Shown here: positions 1 through 6,645 of the stretch, piece after piece | Position numbering within the stretch: the stretch's first letter is position 1 | How the letters are laid out: each line of letters opens with the position of its first letter | Source of the DNA: JAJRRH01 sp047638815 | Lineage (GTDB): Bacteria > Bacteroidota > Bacteroidia > Flavobacteriales_D > JABDKJ01 | Assembly (NCBI GenBank): GCA_047638815.1 | Contig: JBLIMR010000089.1 | Coordinates: 1 to 6,645 of the forward strand | Length of the DNA stretch: 6,645 bases | Direction: 5' to 3' | Translations under genes and position numbers: made by a program | The notes under the pieces: generated by a model | What the model was told of the DNA's origin: nothing | Seen by the model: only the letters and a program-made list of their open reading frames with translations | Databases searched by the model: none

Positions 1-17
1 AAAATCCAACTGGTAGT

Positions 18-914
18 ATGGCAGAGAAAGTTCTAATCACCGGTGGATCAGGAATGGTCGGAAGAAGACTTTCAGCTATGCTTACAGAGCATGGATATGA
101 AGTAAGCATCTTGACGCGGGCAACAAGCGCGAACATTCCTTACAAGCAATACATTTGGGATATTAGTAAAAATGAAATCGATCCTGAAGCGATACTTAAT
201 TGCAATTATATTGTTCATCTAGCAGGAGCTGGAATAACGGACAAAAGATGGACTACAACAAGAAAAGGGATAATACTTGACAGTCGCATTAAATCAGCAG
301 AGTTATTACTTGAAAATGTAAAAAAATACAATCCCAATCTGAAAGCTTTTATTTCGAGTTCGGGTACAGGTTATTATGGTGCCATCACCTCTGAGAAAAT
401 ATATGAGGAAACGGATGCCAATGGTCCAGATTTCGCAGCACAAGTATGTGTTGAATGGGAAAAATCCACATTCGCTTTTCAAAAATTCAATATAAGATCT
501 GTTGCGCTTAGAACTGCTATTGTCATTTGCAATGAAGGTGGAGTAACACAAAGACTAAAACCTATCTTCAATCTTGGACTTGGCTCGGCCCTTGGCAGTG
601 GCAATCAATATTTTCCTTGGATACATACCGAAGATCTATGCTCCATGTATCTTCATGTTATTAAAAATGAAAATACATCTGGAGCTTATAACGCAGCTGC
701 ATCAGACCACAAGAACAATAAAGAGTTTTCTGAGGCATATGCTAAATCCTTAAATAAAGGGTTTTGGGCGCCAAATGTTCCTGCATTTATTCTGAAGATT
801 GCCCTCGGTGAAATGTCTGAAATTTTACTAAATGGATCGAGGGTTTCTAATAAGAAGATATTGGAGACTGGTTTTGAATTTAAGTTTTCTGAGTTGGAAA
901 AGGCTTTGAGTTAA
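18..914 (+). CDS. TIGR01777 family NAD(P)-binding epimerase-like protein (YfcH/SulA type, DUF1731 C-terminus)
   Basis: A 298-residue atypical/extended short-chain dehydrogenase, a normal length for the TIGR01777 family. The N-terminus carries the Rossmann dinucleotide-binding motif TGGSGMVG (residues 8-15). HLAGAGI..KRW follows at 67-78, SSGTGYYG at 114-121, and a VEWEKS segment at 145-150. The family hallmark GLGSALGSGNQYFPWIHTED spans about 187-206. Residues about 250-297 match the DUF1731 C-terminal domain (VPAF, LGEMSEILLNGSRV, GFEFKFSELEKAL). The protein has no signal peptide and should be cytosolic. The substrate and reaction are not known for this family, although an NAD(P)-dependent sugar-nucleotide epimerase-like fold is established. 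The frame stays open upstream to the window edge, but the ATG at 18 puts the glycine motif at its usual place, so this start is preferred. A repeat follows 11 bases after the stop, so no co-transcribed downstream gene is evident. Confidence 0.93.
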   Translation: MAEKVLITGGSGMVGRRLSAMLTEHGYEVSILTRATSANIPYKQYIWDISKNEIDPEAILNCNYIVHLAGAGITDKRWTTTRKGIILDSRIKSAELLLENVKKYNPNLKAFISSSGTGYYGAITSEKIYEETDANGPDFAAQVCVEWEKSTFAFQKFNIRSVALRTAIVICNEGGVTQRLKPIFNLGLGSALGSGNQYFPWIHTEDLCSMYLHVIKNENTSGAYNAAASDHKNNKEFSEAYAKSLNKGFWAPNVPAFILKIALGEMSEILLNGSRVSNKKILETGFEFKFSELEKALS

Positions 915-1248
915 TAGAAATGGACACTGGCTCTCGTCTCCTGAAGAGCACCCATTTTCCCGTGCATCTCCTGATGCACTCAGCTCTCAACCTTATGATG
1001 CCAAATAAGCCCACATTTCCAATCCCATTCTCAAAGTGATTTTTCCATTTTACTTAAAAGCAACAATATCCTATATTTGCCATGCTAATTCACGCATAAC
1101 TTGCAATTGTGATGTGAATGAGTGAGAATTACTGTATCGTAAAGCCCAAGCCTATTCTGGCTTTGCTCTGCGATCATATTCGAACTTGTTCCTATTTGCA
1201 TAATCCGGTCTGTTTTGCGTTGAGCGTTGAAATGAAAGCAAAATCGAA
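915..1248. other. intergenic gap of 334 bp between the epimerase-like gene and trhO
   Basis: No coding frame worth calling was seen on either strand. The first part holds the paired-hairpin repeat at 926-979. A TATATTTG at 1072-1079 fits the Bacteroidota -7 consensus TAnnTTTG, but no convincing -33 TTTG lies at the right distance, and it is about 170 bases from the trhO start, so it is only a weak promoter candidate. An 8-bp imperfect stem (1139-1146 with 1159-1166, one G-T pair, 12-base loop) lies further down; no T-run follows it. The in-frame TGA at 1228-1230 closes the trhO frame upstream. Confidence 0.6.
926..979 (+). repeat. paired-hairpin intergenic repeat, copy 1
   Basis: This 54-bp unit matches 2425-2478 in the same orientation at 46 of 54 positions without gaps, by direct comparison. 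It holds two small hairpins. The second is perfect: GTGCAT (962-967) pairs with ATGCAC (974-979) around the loop CTCCTG. The first has the same CTCCTG at 938-943. Its stem is imperfect in the register used by copy 2, but GCTCT (930-934) can pair with AGAGC (945-949). It lies just after the stop of the epimerase-like gene. Two hairpins sharing a loop but differing in stem, in a gap, suggest a REP-like element; that class is inferred. Confidence 0.75.
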
Positions 1249-2286
1249 ATGAAAAGACTGTATAACAAGGAGGATTCTAGGGAATTGAAGGAGAAGATGC
1301 TTCAATCGAGTGAAGAGCGCTACACGCTTTCCTTATACCAATATTATCAAATTGGCAATCCTAATTTATTCAGAGATTATCTATTTATTCATTGGAATGA
1401 ATTCGATGTTTTCGGCAGAATCTATGTGTCTAACGAAGGAATAAATGCACAAATCTCTGTCCCTGTGTCAAAGTTTGATGCTTGGAGAGACGATTTATAT
1501 CAAATCACATTTCTGGATGGCATAAGGCTCAACAAAGCCATAGAAGACGATGGTAAAAGCTTCTACAAACTAAAAATCAAAGTCAGAGAAAAAATCGTGG
1601 CAGATGGCCTGAATGATGAGACTTTTGATGTAACCAATACCGGTAAACATCTGAATGCAGAAGAATTCAATAAACTCACCGATGAGGATGATACGATTTT
1701 GATCGATATGAGAAATCATTACGAGCATGAAGTGGGTCATTTTGAGGGAGCCATTCTACCCGATGTAGATACTTTCCGAGAAGAGCTAATAAAGGTAAGA
1801 AATATAGTGGATGGAAAGAACGACAAAAACATCGTCATGTATTGCACTGGCGGCATCCGATGTGAAAAGGCTTCTGCTTGGTTGAAGCATGAAGGCTTCC
1901 CCAATGTTCACCAACTGAATGGAGGCATCATAGAATATGCCCGTCAGGTTGATAATAAAGGTTTAAAAAACAAGTTCAAAGGGAAAAACTTTGTCTTCGA
2001 TGAACGCCTAGGCGAACGAATTTCTGATGAAATAATTTCGAGTTGTCATCAATGTGGAGAGCCTAGTGATGATCATACCAATTGTGTTAATGAAGGCTGT
2101 CATTTGCTGTTTATTCAATGCTCAGACTGTAAGAAAAAAATGGAAAACACCTGTTCGCATGAATGCCACAGGATCATTCATCTTTCAGAAGAAGAACAAA
2201 AAGACATTCGTAAAAACACACCGAAGAAAGTTAACATATTCAAAAAGGGAAGATCTGAGAATTTGCCTTTTATGAAGAAGAACTAA
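1249..2286 (+). CDS. trhO: tRNA uridine(34) hydroxylase TrhO (rhodanese family, YceA-like)
   Basis: 345 residues, close to the roughly 350 of E. coli TrhO/YceA. In that family the protein uses oxygen to hydroxylate U34 in the anticodon of certain tRNAs, the first step to 5-hydroxyuridine derivatives such as mo5U/cmo5U. Residues about 25-125 form the N-terminal TrhO domain, including VSNEGINAQIS at 60-70. A rhodanese domain follows at about 135-235, with LIDMRNHYEHEVGHFEGA and the active loop CTGGIRCEKAS, whose candidate catalytic cysteine is Cys199. The C-terminal part (about 248-310) has eight cysteines (266, 269, 279, 284, 291, 294, 302, 306) spaced as pairs, as in the family's cysteine-rich tail, possibly metal binding. 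The start is well fixed: an in-frame TGA at 1228-1230 leaves ATG 1249 as the first start codon. The gene appears to be monocistronic and convergent with the broken receptor gene downstream. It has no signal peptide and should be cytosolic. Confidence 0.95.
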   Translation: MKRLYNKEDSRELKEKMLQSSEERYTLSLYQYYQIGNPNLFRDYLFIHWNEFDVFGRIYVSNEGINAQISVPVSKFDAWRDDLYQITFLDGIRLNKAIEDDGKSFYKLKIKVREKIVADGLNDETFDVTNTGKHLNAEEFNKLTDEDDTILIDMRNHYEHEVGHFEGAILPDVDTFREELIKVRNIVDGKNDKNIVMYCTGGIRCEKASAWLKHEGFPNVHQLNGGIIEYARQVDNKGLKNKFKGKNFVFDERLGERISDEIISSCHQCGEPSDDHTNCVNEGCHLLFIQCSDCKKKMENTCSHECHRIIHLSEEEQKDIRKNTPKKVNIFKKGRSENLPFMKKN

Positions 2287-2352
2287 TTGATTTCATCGGG
2301 GTGTTTGCCATCACAGAAATGAAAGTATCGATAGGCAAGGACGATTAAACTA

Positions 2353-2403
2353 CACGACCCGCTTCGACAAAGCAGTGCTTTGAATGCTCAGCACGACCCG
2401 CTT
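2353..2403. repeat. intergenic repeat with 12-bp direct repeats flanking a short hairpin
   Basis: CACGACCCGCTT occurs exactly at 2353-2364 and again at 2392-2403. Between them CAAAGC (2368-2373) pairs with GCTTTG (2377-2382) around a 3-base loop. The segments ttcgacaa (2363-2370) and gctcagcacgaccc (2386-2399) together resemble the common bacterial intergenic repeat cttcgacaagctcagcacg, interrupted here by 15 bases; that likeness is from memory. Seven T's (2402-2408) follow the second direct repeat. The T-run might give weak termination for trhO, but the hairpin lies about 20 bases upstream of it, so a terminator is not claimed. Confidence 0.55.
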
Positions 2404-2424
2404 TTTTTCCTAATCGCTATACCA

Positions 2425-2478
2425 ACTGGTGCTCGTCTCCTGACGAGCTCCTATTTTCGCATGCATCTCCCGATGCAC
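2425..2478 (+). repeat. paired-hairpin intergenic repeat, copy 2
   Basis: Second copy of the 54-bp unit at 926-979 (46 of 54 identical, same orientation). Here the first hairpin is perfect: GCTCGT (2431-2436) pairs with ACGAGC (2443-2448) around CTCCTG. The second keeps 5 pairs, TGCAT (2462-2466) with ATGCA (2473-2477), around CTCCCG. It sits in the gap between trhO and the convergent receptor pseudogene, so both copies lie at gene 3' ends. The linker between the hairpins keeps an ATTTTC core in both copies. Confidence 0.75.
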
Positions 2479-2501
2479 GTTCAATATAACTTAATCTTCA
2501 A

Positions 2502-3750
2502 TCAAAACTCCACCTTATAATTCAATACCACTATCAGCTTCATAAATATTCTCAACAAGATTGGTCTCTTCATAAATATAATCACTTGAATTTCCAGAGA
2601 ATGAAACTTTGGCTTCTAGCTTGCTTTTGTCTTTGAAAAAATAGGAGTAGTTCGCCCCGGACATATATGTTTTTGATGTAAGGAAATCATCAAAGATCAA
2701 AGTGTCAGATTCTGATTGTGCTGTATTACTCTCGCTCGTTCCCATGATTCCCCATAAAGAAACAACCAATCGTTTTCCTGACGGTAAGTTAATTTTAAAT
2801 GATAAATCCTGGAATATTGGTGCCCCAAAGTCTTCCCCAAAATCAATCACCTTATCTAAAATCCCCAGCGTTGAATATCGATAGTTGATGAGATACGAGC
2901 CATTGTATCCTTTCTTTATTGGCCCTTCCGCTGTTAAGTCAGTGCCCATTACACCAAGTTGAAAAGCGTACTCCTTTTTCTTGGCATTTCCATTTCTGAG
3001 TTTTATGTCAAACACACCTGACATGGCGTTACCATACTCTGCTGGAAAAGCACCTGTAAGGAAATCTGATCGATCAAGCATATTGGTATTGAGTATACTC
3101 ACGGCACCCGATGAATATCCTTCTTCCGAAAAGTGATTGGGATTTGGCACTTCCATTCCTTCAATTCTCCAGAGCAGAAAATTAGGGGCGTTTCCTCTAA
3201 TCACGATCTCATTGGTTTCATCATTAGAAGTTGTTACGCCCGCAAAAGACAAAGCCATTCTTCCTGGGTCACTAATACTGGCTGGAAATCTTTTTGTCTC
3301 CTCAACGCTAAACGATCTTGCACAGATCATGGCTGCATTATTATTAGGCTTTATATTATCTTTTTTGGCTGTCACCACAACCTCATCCATGTTCATCAAA
3401 GATTCTACCAAACGAATATCAAGGTTTATCTCTTTAGCACTATCAATAGTAATTTCTTAGGCCAAAAACTCTTCATATCCCATAAAGCCTATTTTAAATG
3501 AAGCTCTACCCACTGTCACATTTTCTATTCTGAAATCCCCGTTCATATTTGAAATAGCAGAATGTGTTGTTTCACTTCCTATCATAGAAATATATGCTCC
3601 TGGTAGTGGTGAGTCAGTTTCTGTATCAAGCACTTTACCTTTTACTGTTTGGGTTAATGTTTGAGAAAATAATGGATTGGATAAAAAGGCCATACATAAA
3701 ATGAAAATGGCACTTTTTATTGTTTTTGACTTTCGTTTGATTTTGTGCAT
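2502..3750 (-). pseudogene. broken TonB-dependent receptor with CarboxypepD_reg-like N-terminal domain
   Basis: When intact this would be an outer-membrane TonB-dependent transporter. Residues 1-30 are a signal peptide (basic start, hydrophobic AIFILCMAFLS, ending LFSQ). Residues about 35-97 are a carboxypeptidase-regulatory-like domain (VKGKVLDTETDSPLPGAYI, MNGDFRIENV, FKIGFMGYEEF). Codon 98 is an in-frame TAA (3457-3459), after which the same frame continues with ITIDSAKEINL, then the plug: DEVVVTAKK, FSVEETKRFPASISDPGRMA, NEIVIRGNAPNFLLWRIEGM, PNPNHF, FPAEYGNAMSGVFDI. Early barrel strands follow (GYNGSYLINYRYSTLGILDK). This frame stops at 2515-2517 after 411 codons, far short of the roughly 750-900 usual for such receptors. 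Another frame reads LIVVLNYKVEF and stops at 2502-2504, a plausible receptor C-terminus, so much of the barrel was probably deleted. The substrate cannot be told. The part after the stop has no signal peptide of its own, so a working receptor is unlikely unless the stop is suppressed and the barrel is supplied otherwise. Confidence 0.88.
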
Positions 3751-3980
3751 GAATATTTTATTGGGTGTTATACTCCTAGAACAATGAATATTCGAAATGT
3801 TGCATCCTTATTAAATATATTTTCTAGAAAACACATATGTTAGATTGTGTCTCAACCCAATATTGAATGACTTATTGCAATTATCTCGAAATAAAAATAT
3901 TTATATTTACCGAGGATGTACAATCGATGGCAAAATGCCGGAAAGCCAGTGCATTCTATATAGATCAAACAAATTATACC
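3751..3980. promoter_or_regulatory. divergent intergenic region between the receptor pseudogene and the PNGase F-like gene
   Basis: These 230 bp separate two divergent starts and should hold both promoters, though neither is clear. For the plus-strand gene, TATATTTA at 3902-3909 is one base off the Bacteroidota -7 consensus TAnnTTTG, with a TTG at 3875-3877 upstream at a rather long spacing (24 bases). A perfect 12-bp palindrome, TTTTCTAGAAAA, lies at 3820-3831 near the middle and could be a regulator site or chance in AT-rich DNA. No ribosome-binding purine run of note precedes either start. No small gene was seen. Confidence 0.35.
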
Positions 3981-6645
3981 ATGATAACAAGATTACTTCA
4001 AACCGTATTAATTTTCCTATTCATTCCTTTACTTTCTATTGCTCAGGACACAACGATAGTTCAAACTCTTGATTTTGAAGATATTACTAAAAGAAGAGGC
4101 TGGTATAACTTTCCGGAAGAAACTGATGGTTACCAAAAAATCCTGATGTACTATACATTAAAGTGCGACCAAGCTACAACGCAAGACAACTTCGCATGTG
4201 GGGAATGGGATTATACTACATATACTAATCTATATCAGCATGAGAATGTTGGTTCTTCAAGGTATCTTGTTAATGGTGGGTATCCTGAAGTAATAGATTA
4301 TGTGAATAATCCAACTTATACTTATTATCAAACTGAGGAAGATTATATTGTTTACGACAATGTTATCAGTGAAACAGATTATACGGTAGGCGCAGATGTT
4401 ACTGATATATATGATACGTTCAAGGCTGGATCCAAAAATGGTAAAGCACAATATTTATGGCTCGCATCTGAGTTAACTGATGCTGGGTTGACTGCAGGAT
4501 CTATTGATAAACTGAAATTTGATTTCTTTAGCACGGGTGAATTAAACAACCTTTCGATAAGAATGAAAAACAGTGCCCTAACTGTTCTTGCAATCGACAG
4601 TTACGAAAAGGAAAATCTCGAAACTGTTTATACAGCCGACACTGAAATTTCCACAACAGGTATTTATGAATTCAATTTGACAACATCATTCGAATGGGAT
4701 GGAACGTCAAATGTGGCCATAGATTTTTGTTTTGATAATGCTGAAGCAACAGCTGATATGCAAATAAAAGGAAACAACACAGGATTCAATTCCGGTGTAT
4801 TTGCCAGCGAAAATGATGGCAAGTTAGATTTTGATTGGGGTGATTACGTGCAAGTCCCAGCTTCTGCTTTTGATGGTATCGAAGAACAGATCACAGTTTC
4901 TTTTTGGTCTCATGGAGATCTAGATGCATTGCCAGCAAACACATACGTTTTTGAAGGACTCGATGCTGAAAATAGAAGAGTAATAAACGTACATCTTCCT
5001 TGGAGTAACAGTAGAATATATTGGGATGCTGGTAACTCCAATACCTCTAACTACGATCGAATAGACGAAGCTGCCAATCTCTCAGATTTTGCTGGTCAAT
5101 GGAACCATTGGGCATTCACGAAAGATACTAGTACAGGCACGATGCAAATTTTCTTGAACGGAATTCTCTGGCACAGTGGTACGGGAAAAACGAGAACTAT
5201 GGATGGCATCACTCAATTTAGAATTGCTGCTCGTGGTAATGGTGAAGGAAGATACAAGGGGGCCATTCACGAATTCAGAGTATGGGATGTAGCCTTGGAT
5301 GAAGCTACTATTCAAGACTGGATGTATAAAGATGTCAACGCACTTCATCCAGCATATGACAACTTAAAAGTATATTACCAATTCGAAGAAGATGAAGGCT
5401 TCAATGCCTCAGATTTATCAGGTAACGATCTTTCTGGTGACCTAATCGGTTTGCCAGCTTGGGCAGAAGTTGAAGGATGTGAATTGTACAGAAATCTGGA
5501 ATCAACTTCAGAAAGACCAAGATTAATTTTCACTCAAGGTGAGTATGAATCTCATCTTGAATCTACTACAATTACTGAATCAGTGTTAAATGCTCCAGTA
5601 AGCATTATTGAATATTCTACAGCCATTGACCTTGATAATCCTGGAATTACTCAGGTTCCGCTTGACACCATTTACGGATGGGAAGCTGGATACATGTATA
5701 CCTATGATGAAGCTGGAGAGTCTGTTGATTCTATCTTTGTAGATTATGACAGTCAATTGTTGAATGATTACAAACAGGAGACATTTCAAATTCAAAACTA
5801 CGTAACGCCCTATGGCATCGGATTAAGTTTAGGATCTGATGGCTTCAGATGGGTTTATGATGTTACGGATTATGCTCCGATTTTGAAGGGCCAGGTTGAA
5901 ATTTCAGCAGGTAACCAACAGGAATTGATTGATTTGAAATTTGTAATGATCGAAGGAACGCCACCGAGAGAAATTATTGATATACAATCAATATGGTTGG
6001 GTGATTATCAACATTCTGACATCGCCAATGATGTTGTAATGCCTGCAGTAGAACTTGATTTACACCCTGATGCAATTTCTTATCGTGTAAAGACAAGAAC
6101 TAGTGGTCACTGGTTTGGAGGCTTTCAAAACTGTGCAGAATTCTGCCCAAAATTACATCACTTGAAAGTGGATGATGTAATGCAGTTTGAGTGGAACAAC
6201 TGGAAAGAATGTGCCGACAATCCTGTTATAGCTCAAGGAGGAACTTGGATATATGACAGGGCAGGCTGGTGTCCTGGCACTTTCACTGACACCTACGACC
6301 ATGATATCACTCCATTTGTTACACCTGGTGAATCTGTTTCTTTGGATTACGGTATGCAGGTTACACCAAACGGAATGGAAGGAAACTACCGAGTCACTAT
6401 GCAGCTAGTTTCATATGGAGAAACTAATTTTGAGGTTGACGCTGCCATTAGTGAAATCATCTCCCCTAGCGATTGGGAATTTAGAAGTAAGATAAATCCG
6501 ATATGTACTGATCCTATAGTGGAAATAGAAAATACTGGATCATCAACCTTAACATCTGTGCTAATAACTTATAACGTTCTTGGAGGTGAATCTATGGAGT
6601 ATGAATGGACTGGTAGTCTTGAATTCACAGAAAAGGAACAAGTTA
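3981..6645 (+). CDS. secreted peptide-N-glycosidase F-like protein with inserted LamG domain (3' end outside window)
   Basis: 888 codons are open to the window edge with no stop. Residues 1-22 form a signal peptide (MITRLLQTVLIFLFIPLLSIAQ region; hydrophobic core, likely cut near SIA-Q). An in-frame ATG 18 codons upstream (3927) would give an overlong n-region, so 3981 is preferred. Residues 29-80 (RRGWYNFP, KILMYYTLKC, CGEWDY) match the start of the PNGase F N-domain. A beta-sandwich module (about 154-254, ending EWDGTSNVAIDFCF) and a LamG/ConA-like domain (about 262-495; WNHWAFTKD, MQIFLNG, EFRVWDVALDE, YYQFEEDEG) follow. The N-domain resumes at 608 (VTPYGIGL, DVTDYAPILKG, LKFVMIEGTPPRE). 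The C-domain then shows CAEFC (718-722) and GGTWIYDRAGWCPG, ending near 800. Another sandwich domain starts near 820. PNGase F removes N-glycans from glycoproteins by cleaving the glycan-Asn amide. Asp77 and Glu720 match its catalytic Asp60 and Glu206. Export is clear. Secretion by the type IX system is likely for the phylum, but the sorting tail would lie beyond the window. Confidence 0.87.
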   Translation, partial: MITRLLQTVLIFLFIPLLSIAQDTTIVQTLDFEDITKRRGWYNFPEETDGYQKILMYYTLKCDQATTQDNFACGEWDYTTYTNLYQHENVGSSRYLVNGGYPEVIDYVNNPTYTYYQTEEDYIVYDNVISETDYTVGADVTDIYDTFKAGSKNGKAQYLWLASELTDAGLTAGSIDKLKFDFFSTGELNNLSIRMKNSALTVLAIDSYEKENLETVYTADTEISTTGIYEFNLTTSFEWDGTSNVAIDFCFDNAEATADMQIKGNNTGFNSGVFASENDGKLDFDWGDYVQVPASAFDGIEEQITVSFWSHGDLDALPANTYVFEGLDAENRRVINVHLPWSNSRIYWDAGNSNTSNYDRIDEAANLSDFAGQWNHWAFTKDTSTGTMQIFLNGILWHSGTGKTRTMDGITQFRIAARGNGEGRYKGAIHEFRVWDVALDEATIQDWMYKDVNALHPAYDNLKVYYQFEEDEGFNASDLSGNDLSGDLIGLPAWAEVEGCELYRNLESTSERPRLIFTQGEYESHLESTTITESVLNAPVSIIEYSTAIDLDNPGITQVPLDTIYGWEAGYMYTYDEAGESVDSIFVDYDSQLLNDYKQETFQIQNYVTPYGIGLSLGSDGFRWVYDVTDYAPILKGQVEISAGNQQELIDLKFVMIEGTPPREIIDIQSIWLGDYQHSDIANDVVMPAVELDLHPDAISYRVKTRTSGHWFGGFQNCAEFCPKLHHLKVDDVMQFEWNNWKECADNPVIAQGGTWIYDRAGWCPGTFTDTYDHDITPFVTPGESVSLDYGMQVTPNGMEGNYRVTMQLVSYGETNFEVDAAISEIISPSDWEFRSKINPICTDPIVEIENTGSSTLTSVLITYNVLGGESMEYEWTGSLEFTEKEQV

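Noticed and set aside
6..14. ccaactggt just before the first gene, also present at 2422-2430 at the edge of repeat copy 2
   Set aside because: The likeness is only 9 bases and does not extend into the hairpin part of the repeat, so chance is likely.
1139..1166. 8-bp imperfect hairpin upstream of trhO, possible regulatory RNA or terminator
   Set aside because: It has a 12-base loop, a G-T pair and no T-run after it, and no other copy or partner was seen.
1232..1252. Six-codon frame (MKAKSK) whose TGA overlaps the trhO ATG as ATGA
   Set aside because: Overlapping ATGA could couple translation, but a frame this short arises easily by chance in A-rich DNA and there is no ribosome-binding sequence before it.
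3137..3460. Open plus-strand frames of 107-122 codons opposite the receptor pseudogene
   Set aside because: They are antisense to clear plug-domain coding sequence and show no recognisable domain; they are shadows.
3845..4072. 75-codon plus-strand frame across the start of the PNGase F-like gene
   Set aside because: It overlaps the signal-peptide region of the real gene in another frame and has no recognisable features.
5082..5348. 88-codon minus-strand frame inside the LamG-coding part
   Set aside because: It is antisense to well-recognised LamG motifs and has no features of its own.

Overview
The window looks like a piece of a Bacteroidota chromosome, most likely a marine Cytophagales-type bacterium. 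This is inferred from AT-rich DNA, almost no Shine-Dalgarno sequences, a CarboxypepD_reg-like/TonB-dependent receptor gene, and a large secreted LamG/PNGase F-like protein of a type common in that phylum. No rRNA, tRNA, CRISPR array or transposase gene was seen.

Layout. Positions 18-914 (+) encode a TIGR01777-family NAD(P)-binding epimerase-like protein. After an intergenic gap holding a paired-hairpin repeat, 1249-2286 (+) encodes TrhO, the rhodanese-type tRNA U34 hydroxylase. The convergent gap 2287-2501 holds a second copy of the paired-hairpin repeat and a different repeat resembling the widespread 'cttcgacaagctcagcacg' type. Positions 2502-3750 (-) are a decayed TonB-dependent receptor gene. 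It has an in-frame TAA stop early on, most of the beta-barrel is missing, and a plausible barrel C-terminus survives in another frame. A 230-bp divergent gap follows. From 3981 to the window edge (+) one long open frame of 888 codons with no stop encodes an exported protein related to peptide-N-glycosidase F.

The most interesting object is this last gene. Its PNGase F-like catalytic domain appears to be split. The CxEWD motif carrying the catalytic Asp sits at residue 77, and the next part of the same domain resumes near residue 608. A beta-sandwich module and a LamG domain lie between them. The Asp and the CAExC Glu of PNGase F are kept, while a third active-site Glu is not evident. The first two genes are housekeeping-like and show no functional link to the receptor/PNGase pair. 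A link between glycoprotein deglycosylation and the adjacent, now broken, receptor is possible but unproven.
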